A stretch of DNA of 64,000 bases, taken from Bailinhaonella thermotolerans (lineage in GTDB: Bacteria; Actinomycetota; Actinomycetes; Streptosporangiales; Streptosporangiaceae). The stretch is from contig NZ_QZEY01000006.1 in NCBI RefSeq assembly GCF_003594875.1, forward strand, positions 124,001-188,000. The letters run 5' to 3'. The notes beneath the pieces were generated by a model, which made no database searches, had not been told where the DNA came from, and saw only the letters and a list, made by a program, of their open reading frames with translations. Positions 36,397 through 45,755 of the stretch are shown piece after piece; the stretch's first letter is position 1, and every line of letters starts with the position of its first letter. A program made the position numbers and the translations under genes.

Positions 36397-37047
36397 GTGG
36401 GCGAGGGTCCGTTCTCGGAGGTGCTCAAGGAGTCCACGTGGCCCAGCCACGAGGAGGCCGCCGACGGGCGCTACATCACCTGGCTGCTCGGCGGGCGGCT
36501 GAGCCGCGACGGCTACGCCGAGATGCTCGCGCAGCACTACTTCGCCTACGCGGCCCTGGAGACGGCGGCGCGCGACCTGGCCGGCCACCCGGTGGCCGGC
36601 GCGTTCGTGATCCCCGAGATCTACCGGGTGCCCGCGCTGGAGCGCGACCTGGAGTTCCTGTACGGCGCGGCGTGGCGCGACCGGATCTCCCCCTCCAAGC
36701 CCACGCGGACCTACGTCGCCCGCATCGAGCAGGTGGCCGAGTGGCCCGGCGGCTACGTCGCGCACCACTACACCCGCTACCTGGGCGACATGGCCGGCGG
36801 CCAGGTCATCCGCCGCCGCATGCGCGAGACGTACGGCCTGGAGCGGCGCGGGCTGGAGTCCTACGTGTTCGACGACGTGCCGAGCCTGCCGGCGTTCCGC
36901 AAGGACTACCGGGCCCGGCTCGACGCGCTGCCGTTCGACGAGGCCGAGCGGCGGCGGGTGATCCGCGAGACGCGGCTGGCGTACCAGCTCAACATCGAGA
37001 TCATGGACGAGCTGGCGCGGGTCACGCGGGAGCACCTCGTCGCCTGA
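36397..37047 (+). CDS. Heme oxygenase (biliverdin-producing)
   Basis: 216 residues from GTG 36397, eight bases after GGAGGAG. It cleaves heme to biliverdin, CO and ferrous iron. Proximal heme ligand His18 is in KESTWPSHEEAADG, and the distal-helix motif RYLGDMAGGQVIRRR (128-142) matches the LGDLSGGQ signature of HmuO/HO-1 enzymes. Length is standard. The usual role is iron acquisition from heme; no heme transporter is adjacent, but a TetR regulator follows 27 bp after the stop and is probably co-transcribed. Confidence 0.94.
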   Translation: MGEGPFSEVLKESTWPSHEEAADGRYITWLLGGRLSRDGYAEMLAQHYFAYAALETAARDLAGHPVAGAFVIPEIYRVPALERDLEFLYGAAWRDRISPSKPTRTYVARIEQVAEWPGGYVAHHYTRYLGDMAGGQVIRRRMRETYGLERRGLESYVFDDVPSLPAFRKDYRARLDALPFDEAERRRVIRETRLAYQLNIEIMDELARVTREHLVA

Positions 37048-37074
37048 CCCGTCCCGCTGTGCGACGATGAGTGC

Positions 37075-37710
37075 ATGCCAAGGATCTCGGCGGCCACGAT
37101 CAGCGAGCACCGCGCCCAGACGGAGGAGCGCATCCTCGCGGCCGTCTCGCGCCTGGCCAGGGAGCGGGGCATCGACGAGATCTCGATGACCGAGGTGGCG
37201 GCGGCGGCGGGCATCACCCGCACGGTCCTGTACAACTACTTCCCCGACAAGGCCGCGCTGCTGCTGGCGTTCACCGAGCGGGTGACGTCCTACTTCATCC
37301 AGCGCTACGAGGCCGAGCTGCCCACCGACGCCACGGCGGCCGTGCGGCTGAGCGCCTTCGTGCACCTCCAGCTCGAAGGGCTGATGGCCCACCCCCACCC
37401 GGCCGCCGCCGAGCTGGGCGCCACCCTCGGCCCGGACGCCTACCAGGCGCTCGCCGACCACGTCGCCCCGATGCAGCGGGTGCTGTGCGACATCGTGCAG
37501 GCCGGGATGGACTCCGGCGAGTTCGACGAGACCGACGCGGAGGGCGCGTCGCGGCTGATCCTGGCGGCCATCGGGGCCCAGCGGGTGCCCCTGCTGCGCG
37601 GGCAGACCACGCTGGACGAGGCGTGGGCCGCGGTGGCCCGCTTCACCCTGCGCGCCCTGGGCGTGGACCGCGCCGCCGTCGCCGAACTGGTCGCCCCGCC
37701 CCGGTCCTGA
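37075..37710 (+). CDS. TetR-family transcriptional regulator
   Basis: 211 residues. The DNA-binding domain is standard: TEERILAAVSRLARERGIDE, then MTEVAAAAGITRTVLYNYFP, then DKAALLLAFTERV. The C-terminal ligand-binding domain is divergent, as usual. It follows heme oxygenase after a 27-bp gap and may control the palindromes ahead of that gene (inference). Ligand unknown. Confidence 0.92.
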   Translation: MPRISAATISEHRAQTEERILAAVSRLARERGIDEISMTEVAAAAGITRTVLYNYFPDKAALLLAFTERVTSYFIQRYEAELPTDATAAVRLSAFVHLQLEGLMAHPHPAAAELGATLGPDAYQALADHVAPMQRVLCDIVQAGMDSGEFDETDAEGASRLILAAIGAQRVPLLRGQTTLDEAWAAVARFTLRALGVDRAAVAELVAPPRS

Positions 37711-37831
37711 GCCGCCGCGCGGCCCTCCCCTTCCTTCCGGCGGTCGCCCCGTGGCCGCGCCGGTCCCGCCCCGCGTGAGCCGTACGGCACGGCGGGGGGC
37801 GGACGGCGGAAAAGGCGGCCCGGAAAAAGGG

Positions 37832-37865
37832 GTACGGCCCCGGCGGCGGAGTGCCGGGGCCGTAC
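37832..37865. terminator. Bidirectional hairpin between tetR and pruA
   Basis: Perfect 12-bp stem GTACGGCCCCGG (37832-37843) with 37854-37865 and a 10-nt loop, between two convergent genes. It is preceded on the plus strand by an A-rich stretch that gives the minus-strand transcript a U-rich tail. Confidence 0.8.
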
Positions 37866-37879
37866 GGACGCGGCGGACG

Positions 37880-39508
<1,629 letters not shown>

Positions 39509-39590
39509 GGGGACCGCCTTTCTGAAGGTGTACGGATGATCGGGGTGCCGCGGGCCGGATCGGGGCCGCGGCGTGAGGGGAAGGCGGGCC

Positions 39591-39671
39591 GGCCCCTCCC
39601 CCGCGCCGGTCAGGTGATCCCCGCCCACGCCGTTGGAGGCGGAAATCACCTGACCGGCGCGGGAAGGGGCC
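39591..39671 (-). promoter_or_regulatory. 27-bp stem-loop between proline dehydrogenase and pruA
   Basis: The core arm GCGCCGGTCAGGTGAT (39603-39618) has its exact complement at 39645-39660; with one bulge and one mismatch the stem extends to 39591 and 39671. The 26-nt loop contains a further CCGCC/GGCGG stem. It may be an intercistronic terminator/attenuator or an mRNA processing and stability element. Confidence 0.75.
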
Positions 39672-39719
39672 CGCTCCGCCGGTCGTCGCGAGGTGGCCGC
39701 GCGAGACCCGCGCGCGAGG

Positions 39720-40649
39720 TCAGCCGCGCGAGACCAGGGCGCGGAGGAAGAAGCCCACGTTGGCGGGGCGCTCGGCGAGGCGGCGCATGAAGTAGCCGTA
39801 CCAGTCGTCGCCGTACGGGACGTAGACCCGCATGCCGAAGCCCTCCCTGGCCAGGTCGCGCTGCTCGTCGGCGCGGATGCCGTACAGCATCTGGTACTCC
39901 CAGGAGTCCCGGGAGCGGCCGGCGTCGCGCGCGAGGAGCCCGGCGATCGCGATCAGGCGGCCGTCGTGGGAGCCGATCATGGGGTAGCCCGCGCCGTCCA
40001 TGAGGATGCGCAGGCAGCGGACGTACGCGGCGTCCACCTCGCGCTTGTCCTGGTACGCCACCGAGGCCGGCTCGGCGTACGCGCCCTTGACCAGGCGGAC
40101 GCGGGATCCGGCGTGGGACAGGTCGCGGCAGTCGGACTCGCTGCGGAACAGGTACGACTGGATGGCCACGCCCGTGTCGGGGAAGTCCTCCCGCAGCGCG
40201 TGGAGGATCTCCAGCGTGGAGTCCACGGTGGTGTGGTCCTCCATGTCGAGCGTGACCGTGGTGCCGGCCTCCTTGGCCGCCACGCAGATCTCGCGGGCGT
40301 GCTCCAGCGCGATCTTGTCGCCGTCCGCGCCGAGCGCCTGCCCGACCGCCGACAGCTTCACCGAGACCTCGGCGCGGGTGCCCAGGCCGAGGCCGGCCAG
40401 GTCGCGCAGCAGCTCGCCGTACGCGCGGGCGGTCGCGGCGGCGGCCTCGGCGTCGCGGGTCTCCTCGCCGAGGTGGTCGAGGGTGACGTCCAGCCCGCTC
40501 TCCGCGAGCCGCTTGGTGGCGGCGATCGCGTCGGCGCGGGAGTCCCCCGCCACGAAGCGGTCCACGACCGAGCGCGTGACGGGGACCCCGGAGACGAGGC
40601 GTCGTACGCGCGGGCTCCGGGACGCTGCGAGTAGTACCGATCCAAGCAT
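39720..40649 (-). CDS. Proline dehydrogenase (monofunctional)
   Basis: 309 residues. It is the FAD-dependent enzyme oxidising proline to P5C and passing electrons to the respiratory chain. The family motifs are seen in order: LDVTLDHLGEETRDAEAA, VKLSAVGQALG, VTLDMEDHTTVD, VRLVKGAYAEP, WEYQMLYGIRADEQRDLA, and RVYVPYGDDWYGYFMRRLAE. ATG 40649 is 93 bp from the divergent PucR-type activator. Together with pruA it converts proline to glutamate. Confidence 0.96.
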   Translation of the reverse strand: MLGSVLLAASRSPRVRRLVSGVPVTRSVVDRFVAGDSRADAIAATKRLAESGLDVTLDHLGEETRDAEAAAATARAYGELLRDLAGLGLGTRAEVSVKLSAVGQALGADGDKIALEHAREICVAAKEAGTTVTLDMEDHTTVDSTLEILHALREDFPDTGVAIQSYLFRSESDCRDLSHAGSRVRLVKGAYAEPASVAYQDKREVDAAYVRCLRILMDGAGYPMIGSHDGRLIAIAGLLARDAGRSRDSWEYQMLYGIRADEQRDLAREGFGMRVYVPYGDDWYGYFMRRLAERPANVGFFLRALVSRG

Positions 40650-40742
40650 GACTCAACACTAAATACCCAGGTCAGCGCGATATATGGACATCCGCCACTT
40701 CTTGCGTCCCAAGCATTCAGACATCTGTATGACAATGATCGG

Positions 40743-41837
40743 GTGATGCAGGAGACGGTGGACGAGGCGGCCCGGGTCACCGGCGCGCCCGCGACGCTGG
40801 AGGACCGCGCCTTCAACCTGCTGGCGTCCAGCGCGCAGGACCGCGAGATCGACTCCGTGCGCCAGGAGTCCATCCTCCGCCGGCGCGCGTCTCCCGAGGT
40901 CAGGGCCTACTTCGAGGGGTTCGGCATCGGCACGGCCGAGCACCCGGTCCGCGTGCCGCCCAACCCCGGGCTGTCGGTCCTGGGCCGCCTGTGCGTGCCG
41001 GTACGGCGGGCCGGCGTGACGTACGGCTACCTGTGGCTCCTCGACGACGCCGGGGAGATCGACGAGAACCGGCTGCTGCCGCTGCGCCCGGCGATCGACC
41101 GCGTGGCGCTCCTGCTCGCCCAGGAGGCCCGCGCCCGCCAGGACCGGGGCCGCCGCCTGCGCGACCTCATCTCGCCCTCCCCCGACGTGCGCGAGGCGGC
41201 CGAGGACCTGGTCCCCGCCGGGGCGGAGGTCACGCTGATCGCGGTGACCCCCGCCGCCACCCCGATCTGGACCCCGCCGCACGGCGTGATCGCCGACACC
41301 TCCGAGACCCCGTACGCCGTCCTGGCCCCCTCGCCCCAGGCCGGGCGCGTCGCCCGGGAGCTGCTGGAGGCGTACGGCGTGCGCGACCGCGCCGCGTCGC
41401 CGCCGGGCCGGGCGCTGGCGGGCATCGGCTCCGCCGCCCACCGCGAGGACGCGTGGCGGAGCTGGCGGCATGCCGTGCTCTCCCTCCGCGTGGCCACGGC
41501 CGTGCCCGGCATGGGCCCGGTCGCGAGCTGGCCGGACCTCGGCGTCTACCGTCCCCTGTCCCGCCTCTCCCGCTCGGAGCTGCGCGACCTGGCCGCCGAC
41601 CCCCCGGCGTACCTCCTGCTGGCCGAGGGCGACCGCGACCTCATCCGCACGGTGGAGACCTACCTCGACAAGGCCGGCCACGCCCAGGAGACCGCCACCG
41701 CCCTCAACATCCACCGCCAGACCCTCTACTACCGCCTCTCCAAGGCCGCCCGCGTCACCGGCCTCAACCTCGCCAACGGCGAAGACCGCCTCCTCCTCCA
41801 CCTCTCCCTCAAAGCCCGCCACCTCCTCACGGACTGA
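40743..41837 (+). CDS. PucR/CdaR-family regulator, likely of proline catabolism
   Basis: 364 residues from GTG 40743 (ATG 40746 is the next codon). The C-terminal helix-turn-helix ETATALNIHRQTLYYRLSKA is the PucR/CdaR type; the N-terminal two-thirds has a GAF-like sensing region with RLCVPVRRAGVTYGYLWLLD. Divergent arrangement with proline dehydrogenase matches proline-responsive PutR/PruR activators of actinobacteria, so proline sensing is the likely role. The 93-bp intergenic space holds an imperfect CAGA-CA-TCTG dyad near 40722 that could be its site. Confidence 0.9.
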   Translation: MMQETVDEAARVTGAPATLEDRAFNLLASSAQDREIDSVRQESILRRRASPEVRAYFEGFGIGTAEHPVRVPPNPGLSVLGRLCVPVRRAGVTYGYLWLLDDAGEIDENRLLPLRPAIDRVALLLAQEARARQDRGRRLRDLISPSPDVREAAEDLVPAGAEVTLIAVTPAATPIWTPPHGVIADTSETPYAVLAPSPQAGRVARELLEAYGVRDRAASPPGRALAGIGSAAHREDAWRSWRHAVLSLRVATAVPGMGPVASWPDLGVYRPLSRLSRSELRDLAADPPAYLLLAEGDRDLIRTVETYLDKAGHAQETATALNIHRQTLYYRLSKAARVTGLNLANGEDRLLLHLSLKARHLLTD

Positions 41838-41845
41838 CCCCACGG

Positions 41846-41885
41846 GAATCCGCCGCGATCGCGCTCAAGATCACCGCGGGGATTC
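41846..41885. terminator. Hairpin between convergent genes
   Basis: GAATCC with a one-base bulge then CCGCG (41846-41857) pairs with CGCGGGGATTC (41875-41885). It sits between the pucR-type gene and the convergent XRE gene. Confidence 0.5.
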
Positions 41886-41911
41886 TCCGCCCCCGGGCGC
41901 GGGGCGGGCCC

Positions 41912-43189
41912 TCACAGGGGCGCGGCGAGGACGCGGCGGAGGTCCCTGACCTGAGGCAGGGACCGGCGCCCCGGAGGCACGGCGTGCAGGACCACGCGGG
42001 CGCTTTCGAGGATGTGGTGGCTGCGGTAGGCCGGGGCGAGGGAGGCGACCAGCTCGGTGGCCTGCCGTACGCCTTCGGAGACGCCTCCGGCGGCGACGGC
42101 GCACCACGCGGCGTGGAGCGTGACGTTGGCGCGGTACTGGTAGTCGCGGGCCAGCGAGAGCACCCTGTCCCGCGCGGCCCCGGCGGCGTCCTCGTCCCCG
42201 CGCGCGGCGTGGACCCAGCTCTCGGCGAAGTGGACCTGGTCCGGTTTCCAGAAGCCGACCGGGTCCCCGTCAGCCCCCCGGTCCGCCGCGTCATGCAGCG
42301 CGGCGAGCCCCGCCCGCGCCTCGTCGTGCCTGCCCAGCATCGCCAGTGCCTTCAACCGCGTCGTCACCAGCCCCACCGAGGGGCGGCCCGCGATCCGCCC
42401 GGCGTCCTCGACCAGCCGCAGGACCGTCGCGGGCTCCCGCTGGCCGTACAGCCCGTGCCCGGCCTCCTCGTCGCGGACGAGCAGCCGGATCCCCGGCTCC
42501 CCGCAGGCGTCGGCGGCCCTCCGCGCGGTCCGCCACCACCGGATCGCCGCCCCGTGGTCACCCAGCCTGGTCAGGGCGTTCGCGTGGACGGCGGACAGCA
42601 TGGCGGCCACCCGCCACAACTCCCCCACCTCACCCGAGCGGGCCGTGTCCAACTGCCCGCGCAGCACCCGCAGATCGGCGAGCAGGTCGGCCGCCACCCC
42701 CGCCGGCGCCCGGGTGCGCAACCCATGAAGATGGTCCGCGCACGTCAGCTCCCACTCCTCGACGCTCGGCCCCTCCGCCCCGAAGGACAGCTCGAGCAAA
42801 CGCCGCGCCTGCTCCGCCGGCACCCCGAGCGCCCCCGCCCCGGCACCCGCGGCGAGCCCCAGCAACCGTCGCCGTTCCGTGGCCTCCTCCTCTCCCGGAG
42901 AGCCTTCCCTCGCCAGCGTACGAAAGCGCTCCAGCTCGACGACAGTGGCGTACAGCGCCGAAAGCTGTCCGCCCGCGCCGAGTGCCGCGTCCATGTCCGC
43001 GACCGCCTTCGCCGACGGCCGGGCGAGCCCCCTCTCCCACTTGGATAAATCCCCGGAGTCCACATATGCGGCCTTCGCGAGTCCCGGCTGCGAGAGGCCC
43101 CGGACCTCATCGCGCCAGTGCCGAATGGCGGCTCCGAGCAGGTGCCAGGGAGACAGCGCCGGATTGACCGGTGTGAGCGGGCGCGGCAT
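41912..43189 (-). CDS. XRE-family regulator with TPR-like C-terminal region
   Basis: 425 residues from ATG 43189 (GGAG six bases before); ATG 43237 would add 16 residues. The helix-turn-helix is in LGAAIRHWRDEVRGLSQPGL and AYVDSGDLSKWERGLARPSA. After a hydrophobic RRRLLGLAAGAGAGALG segment, the rest is helical and resembles tetratricopeptide-type repeats (VAAMLSAVHANALTRLGDHG, GLVTTRLKALAMLGRHDEAR, YQYRANVTLHAAWCAVAAGG). This class is abundant in Streptomyces and relatives and includes regulators of development. It is divergent from two small genes at 43370 and 43690, which may form a functional set with it. Confidence 0.9.
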   Translation of the reverse strand: MPRPLTPVNPALSPWHLLGAAIRHWRDEVRGLSQPGLAKAAYVDSGDLSKWERGLARPSAKAVADMDAALGAGGQLSALYATVVELERFRTLAREGSPGEEEATERRRLLGLAAGAGAGALGVPAEQARRLLELSFGAEGPSVEEWELTCADHLHGLRTRAPAGVAADLLADLRVLRGQLDTARSGEVGELWRVAAMLSAVHANALTRLGDHGAAIRWWRTARRAADACGEPGIRLLVRDEEAGHGLYGQREPATVLRLVEDAGRIAGRPSVGLVTTRLKALAMLGRHDEARAGLAALHDAADRGADGDPVGFWKPDQVHFAESWVHAARGDEDAAGAARDRVLSLARDYQYRANVTLHAAWCAVAAGGVSEGVRQATELVASLAPAYRSHHILESARVVLHAVPPGRRSLPQVRDLRRVLAAPL

Positions 43190-43273
43190 GTGCGGCTCCG
43201 AGTATCTGGTGATGGCTGGAGGCCGAGGCTCCAGCATCGGGCTCTTGGTCTGATCCCCCACCCCCGGCCACCA

Positions 43274-43301
43274 TGAGACCACAGGTCTCACACTCCGTGA
43301 G
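43274..43301. promoter_or_regulatory. Adjacent dyads in the XRE/small-gene divergent region
   Basis: TGAGACC-ACA-GGTCTCA (43274-43290) is a perfect 7-bp inverted repeat; it overlaps CTCAC-N5-GTGAG (43287-43301). They lie 84 bp from the XRE start and about 70 bp from the small gene, a good place for an autoregulatory operator. Confidence 0.5.
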
Positions 43302-43369
43302 GAGTCCTGAACCCAACGCAGCGAATTCACCGCCGCGACGAGATTCCCGACCAGGAAGGTGGCAGAGCC

Positions 43370-43693
43370 GTGTCCGAATCCACGTCCTTCCCCGGCCCCC
43401 GAGCCGGTGTCCCGGTCATCGCGCAATCCCCCGAAATCACCATCGCCTCCCTGGCGGAGGAGTTTCCGGGGTGGGTGGTGTGGCGGAGTGACGCGGGGAG
43501 GGTCTGGGCCACCTCGCGGCGGGGGTTGAGCGGGGAGGAGATGGCGGAGGGGTGCGCGCGGGTGGTGGACGGGGACGATCCGGGCGGGCTGGCGGCCGTG
43601 CTGCGGGAGCAGGAGGTGCGGCGGGCCAGGGCGGCGCGGGTCCGGGCGGACCGGGAGCGGGCGGCGCTCGGGCTGGGGTGGGTGGCGCCGTGA
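43370..43693 (+). CDS. Small protein with W-x-x-WRSDAGRVWAT motif
   Basis: 107 residues, GTG start with AGGAAGG upstream. The core reads ASLAEEFPGWVVWRSDAGRV, then WATSRRGLSGEEMAEG, then a DPGGLAAVLREQEVRRARAA helix. I recognise this as a recurrent small-protein type found beside XRE regulators in actinomycetes; no biochemical function is known to me. Its stop overlaps the next gene as GTGA. The core aligns by eye with that gene (see next entry). Confidence 0.8.
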   Translation: MSESTSFPGPRAGVPVIAQSPEITIASLAEEFPGWVVWRSDAGRVWATSRRGLSGEEMAEGCARVVDGDDPGGLAAVLREQEVRRARAARVRADRERAALGLGWVAP

Positions 43694-44133
43694 GCCGGTG
43701 GTGGAACGACCCGGGGGCGGGGCTGGGGCCCGGGGACCGGGTGCGGCTGGACGCGCTGGCGGCGCTCTACCCGGTTTGGGAGCTGAGCCGGGAGAACGGC
43801 GGCGGCTGGAGCGCGGTGCGGCGCGGCGTCCTCGGTCCCCGGGAGGCCGCCGCCGGGCTCGTGGGCGCTCTCTCCGCCGCGAGCCTGGCCGAACTCGGCG
43901 CGAAGCTCGCGGCCCAGGACCGGCTGGCCGCCGCCTGGAGTCTCCTGGCCGTCTGCGATCCGCAGGACCCCGCCGAGCGCCCCGCCGGGCCGTACGGCGG
44001 GAGCGGGGGGCTGCTCGGGCCGGGGGCGCTGCCGTACGGCGTGGCGGAGGGGGTGCCCGTGGCGCGGACGGTGGAGAAGGCGCGGCGGATCCTGCGGGGG
44101 ATGACGGAACGCGCCCGGCGGGAGGGGGGATAG
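43690..44133 (+). CDS. Second small protein related to its upstream neighbour
   Basis: 147 residues, GTG start overlapping the previous stop. The segment LYPVWELSRENGGGWSAVRR, then GVLGPREAAAGLVGALSAAS, then LAELGAKLAAQDRLA follows the same pattern of aromatic pair, charged turn, W-A-x-R-R-G, helix as the upstream protein, suggesting an old duplication. The C-terminal ~60 residues are low-complexity (GPYGGSGGLLGPGALPYG) ending in a basic helix. No known function; likely part of the XRE-linked set. Confidence 0.75.
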   Translation: MSRWWNDPGAGLGPGDRVRLDALAALYPVWELSRENGGGWSAVRRGVLGPREAAAGLVGALSAASLAELGAKLAAQDRLAAAWSLLAVCDPQDPAERPAGPYGGSGGLLGPGALPYGVAEGVPVARTVEKARRILRGMTERARREGG

Positions 44134-44150
44134 GCGGCGCGGGCATGGGA

Positions 44151-44181
44151 AAGCCGCCGGGGCCTCATGCCCCGGCGGCTT
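44151..44181. terminator. Bidirectional hairpin
   Basis: Perfect 13-bp stem AAGCCGCCGGGGC (44151-44163) with 44169-44181, loop CTCAT, extended by GGG/CCC after a bulged A. It lies between convergent genes. Confidence 0.85.
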
Positions 44182-44199
44182 CCCTGGAAGACCTCGTCC

Positions 44200-44973
44200 T
44201 CAGGTGCGGGCCGCGTGGTGCCAGGTCAGGACCCGGCGTTCCACGCGAAGGAGGATGAAGTTGAGAAGGAGGCCCAGGATGCCCAGCAGGACGATGCTGG
44301 ACCACAGGCCGCCCATGTCCATGCTGCCCTGGGCGAGCATGGCCAGGTAGCCGATGCCGTCGGTGGAGCCCACCAGCTCAGAGATGATCATGAGGATGAG
44401 CGCGGTGGACATGCTCAGGCGCAGGCCCGCGAAGATCTTCGGCAGCGCGGCCGGGATGATCACGCGGAACAGCCGGACGCTCCGCGAGAAGCGGAAGACG
44501 TCGCAGGTCTCGAAGTACAGCCGCTCGATGTAGCGGGCGCCGTCGATCGAGTTGAGCAGGACCGGCCACACCACGCCGAACACGATCGTGGCGAGCTGCA
44601 TCTCGGCCCCGATGGTGAAGATCGCGATGAAGACGGGCACCAGCACCGGCGGCGGGATCGCCCGCAGGAAGTTGATCAGCGGGTCCACGTAGTCGCCGAG
44701 CCGGCGCGACCGGCCGATGGCCACGCCCAGCAGGACGCCGAGCACGCACGCGATGAGCCAGCCGAGCAGGAGCCGCTGCAGGCTCGGCAGGATGTTGCCG
44801 ATCGCCTCGTCGGTGAGGAAGAGGCGCTGCGGCGGGCCCGAGAACCACACCTCGTGCATGTGAGCGACGATCTTCGTCGGCGGCAGGAAGAACGGGTCCT
44901 CCTTGAGCCGCGTGATCACCTCCCACAGGACCAGCACCGCCGGGACGATCCAGAGGTGGAGAAGACGCCTCAC
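44200..44973 (-). CDS. ABC importer permease (SsuC/TauC type), second copy
   Basis: 257 residues from GTG 44973, which overlaps the previous stop. Six transmembrane helices; the EAA-type coupling loop lies around DVFRFSRSVRLFRVIIPAAL followed by PKIFAGLRLSMSTALILMII, matching BPD-transporter permeases of the nitrate/sulfonate/taurine family. It forms the membrane channel with the preceding permease as a heterodimer, an arrangement less usual than the homodimers of SsuC. No ATP-binding subunit follows: a terminator and a convergent gene come next. Confidence 0.93.
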   Translation of the reverse strand: MRRLLHLWIVPAVLVLWEVITRLKEDPFFLPPTKIVAHMHEVWFSGPPQRLFLTDEAIGNILPSLQRLLLGWLIACVLGVLLGVAIGRSRRLGDYVDPLINFLRAIPPPVLVPVFIAIFTIGAEMQLATIVFGVVWPVLLNSIDGARYIERLYFETCDVFRFSRSVRLFRVIIPAALPKIFAGLRLSMSTALILMIISELVGSTDGIGYLAMLAQGSMDMGGLWSSIVLLGILGLLLNFILLRVERRVLTWHHAART

Positions 44974-45755
44974 GCCCGGCCCCCCTTCGCCTTGGCGATG
45001 TGCCAGCGGAACATCCGGCGCTCGGTGAGGGCCAGCGCGGCGTTGGTCACCACGCCCAGGAGCCCGGCCCAGAGCGCGGCGGCGACCAGGGTGTCCAGGC
45101 TGTCCAGCCCGGACTGGGCCTGGATCAGGAAGCCGCCGATGCCGGAGCCCGGCCCGAGGAGCTGCGCGCTGATCGCCGCGATGAGGGCGATGGCGGCGCT
45201 GAGCCGTACGCCCGTCGCGATGAACGGCGCGGCGCTGGGCAGCGACACCCGCCACACGACGGCGGCGGGGCTGAAGCCGAAGCTGCGCAGCGTCTCCTTG
45301 GCCACCTTGTCCACGTCGTGCATGCCGTAAATCGTGTTGATCAGCATCGGCCAGGTCGCGGCGTAGACCACGATGGTGATCTGCATCCGCTGCACGTCGC
45401 TGATGAGCAGCATCGCGAGCGGGATGATCGACACCGCGGGGATCGGCCGGAGGAACTCCACCAGCGGCCGCAGCGCCTTCTCGACCGGCCGCAGCGATCC
45501 CATGAGCGCGCCCAGGGGGATCGCCACGACCGCGGCGACGAGCAGGCCGATGGCCCAGGTGACCAGGGTCTCGCCGACGTAGCCGAGGAACTCGGCGTCC
45601 ACGGCGAGCTCGGCCGCCCGGGCCAGGGTGACGGAGGCCGGCGGCAGCAGGTCGGGGTCGATGACCCCGATGCGGCAGCAGGCCTCCCAGAGGGCGAAGA
45701 AGACGACGAAGCCGATGGCCCCGCGTGCCGTCTTGCCGTTGAGCAGAGTGTTCAT
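44970..45755 (-). CDS. ABC importer permease (SsuC/TauC type), first copy
   Basis: 261 residues from ATG 45755, whose A is also the last base of the upstream TAA stop. Six transmembrane helices with RPLVEFLRPIPAVSIIPLAM and the coupling loop AKETLRSFGFSPAAVVWRVS followed by LPSAAPFIATGVRLSAAIAL. It is related to, but clearly different from, the next permease. It belongs to the importer encoded at 44200-46735. Confidence 0.93.
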   Translation of the reverse strand: MNTLLNGKTARGAIGFVVFFALWEACCRIGVIDPDLLPPASVTLARAAELAVDAEFLGYVGETLVTWAIGLLVAAVVAIPLGALMGSLRPVEKALRPLVEFLRPIPAVSIIPLAMLLISDVQRMQITIVVYAATWPMLINTIYGMHDVDKVAKETLRSFGFSPAAVVWRVSLPSAAPFIATGVRLSAAIALIAAISAQLLGPGSGIGGFLIQAQSGLDSLDTLVAAALWAGLLGVVTNAALALTERRMFRWHIAKAKGGRA

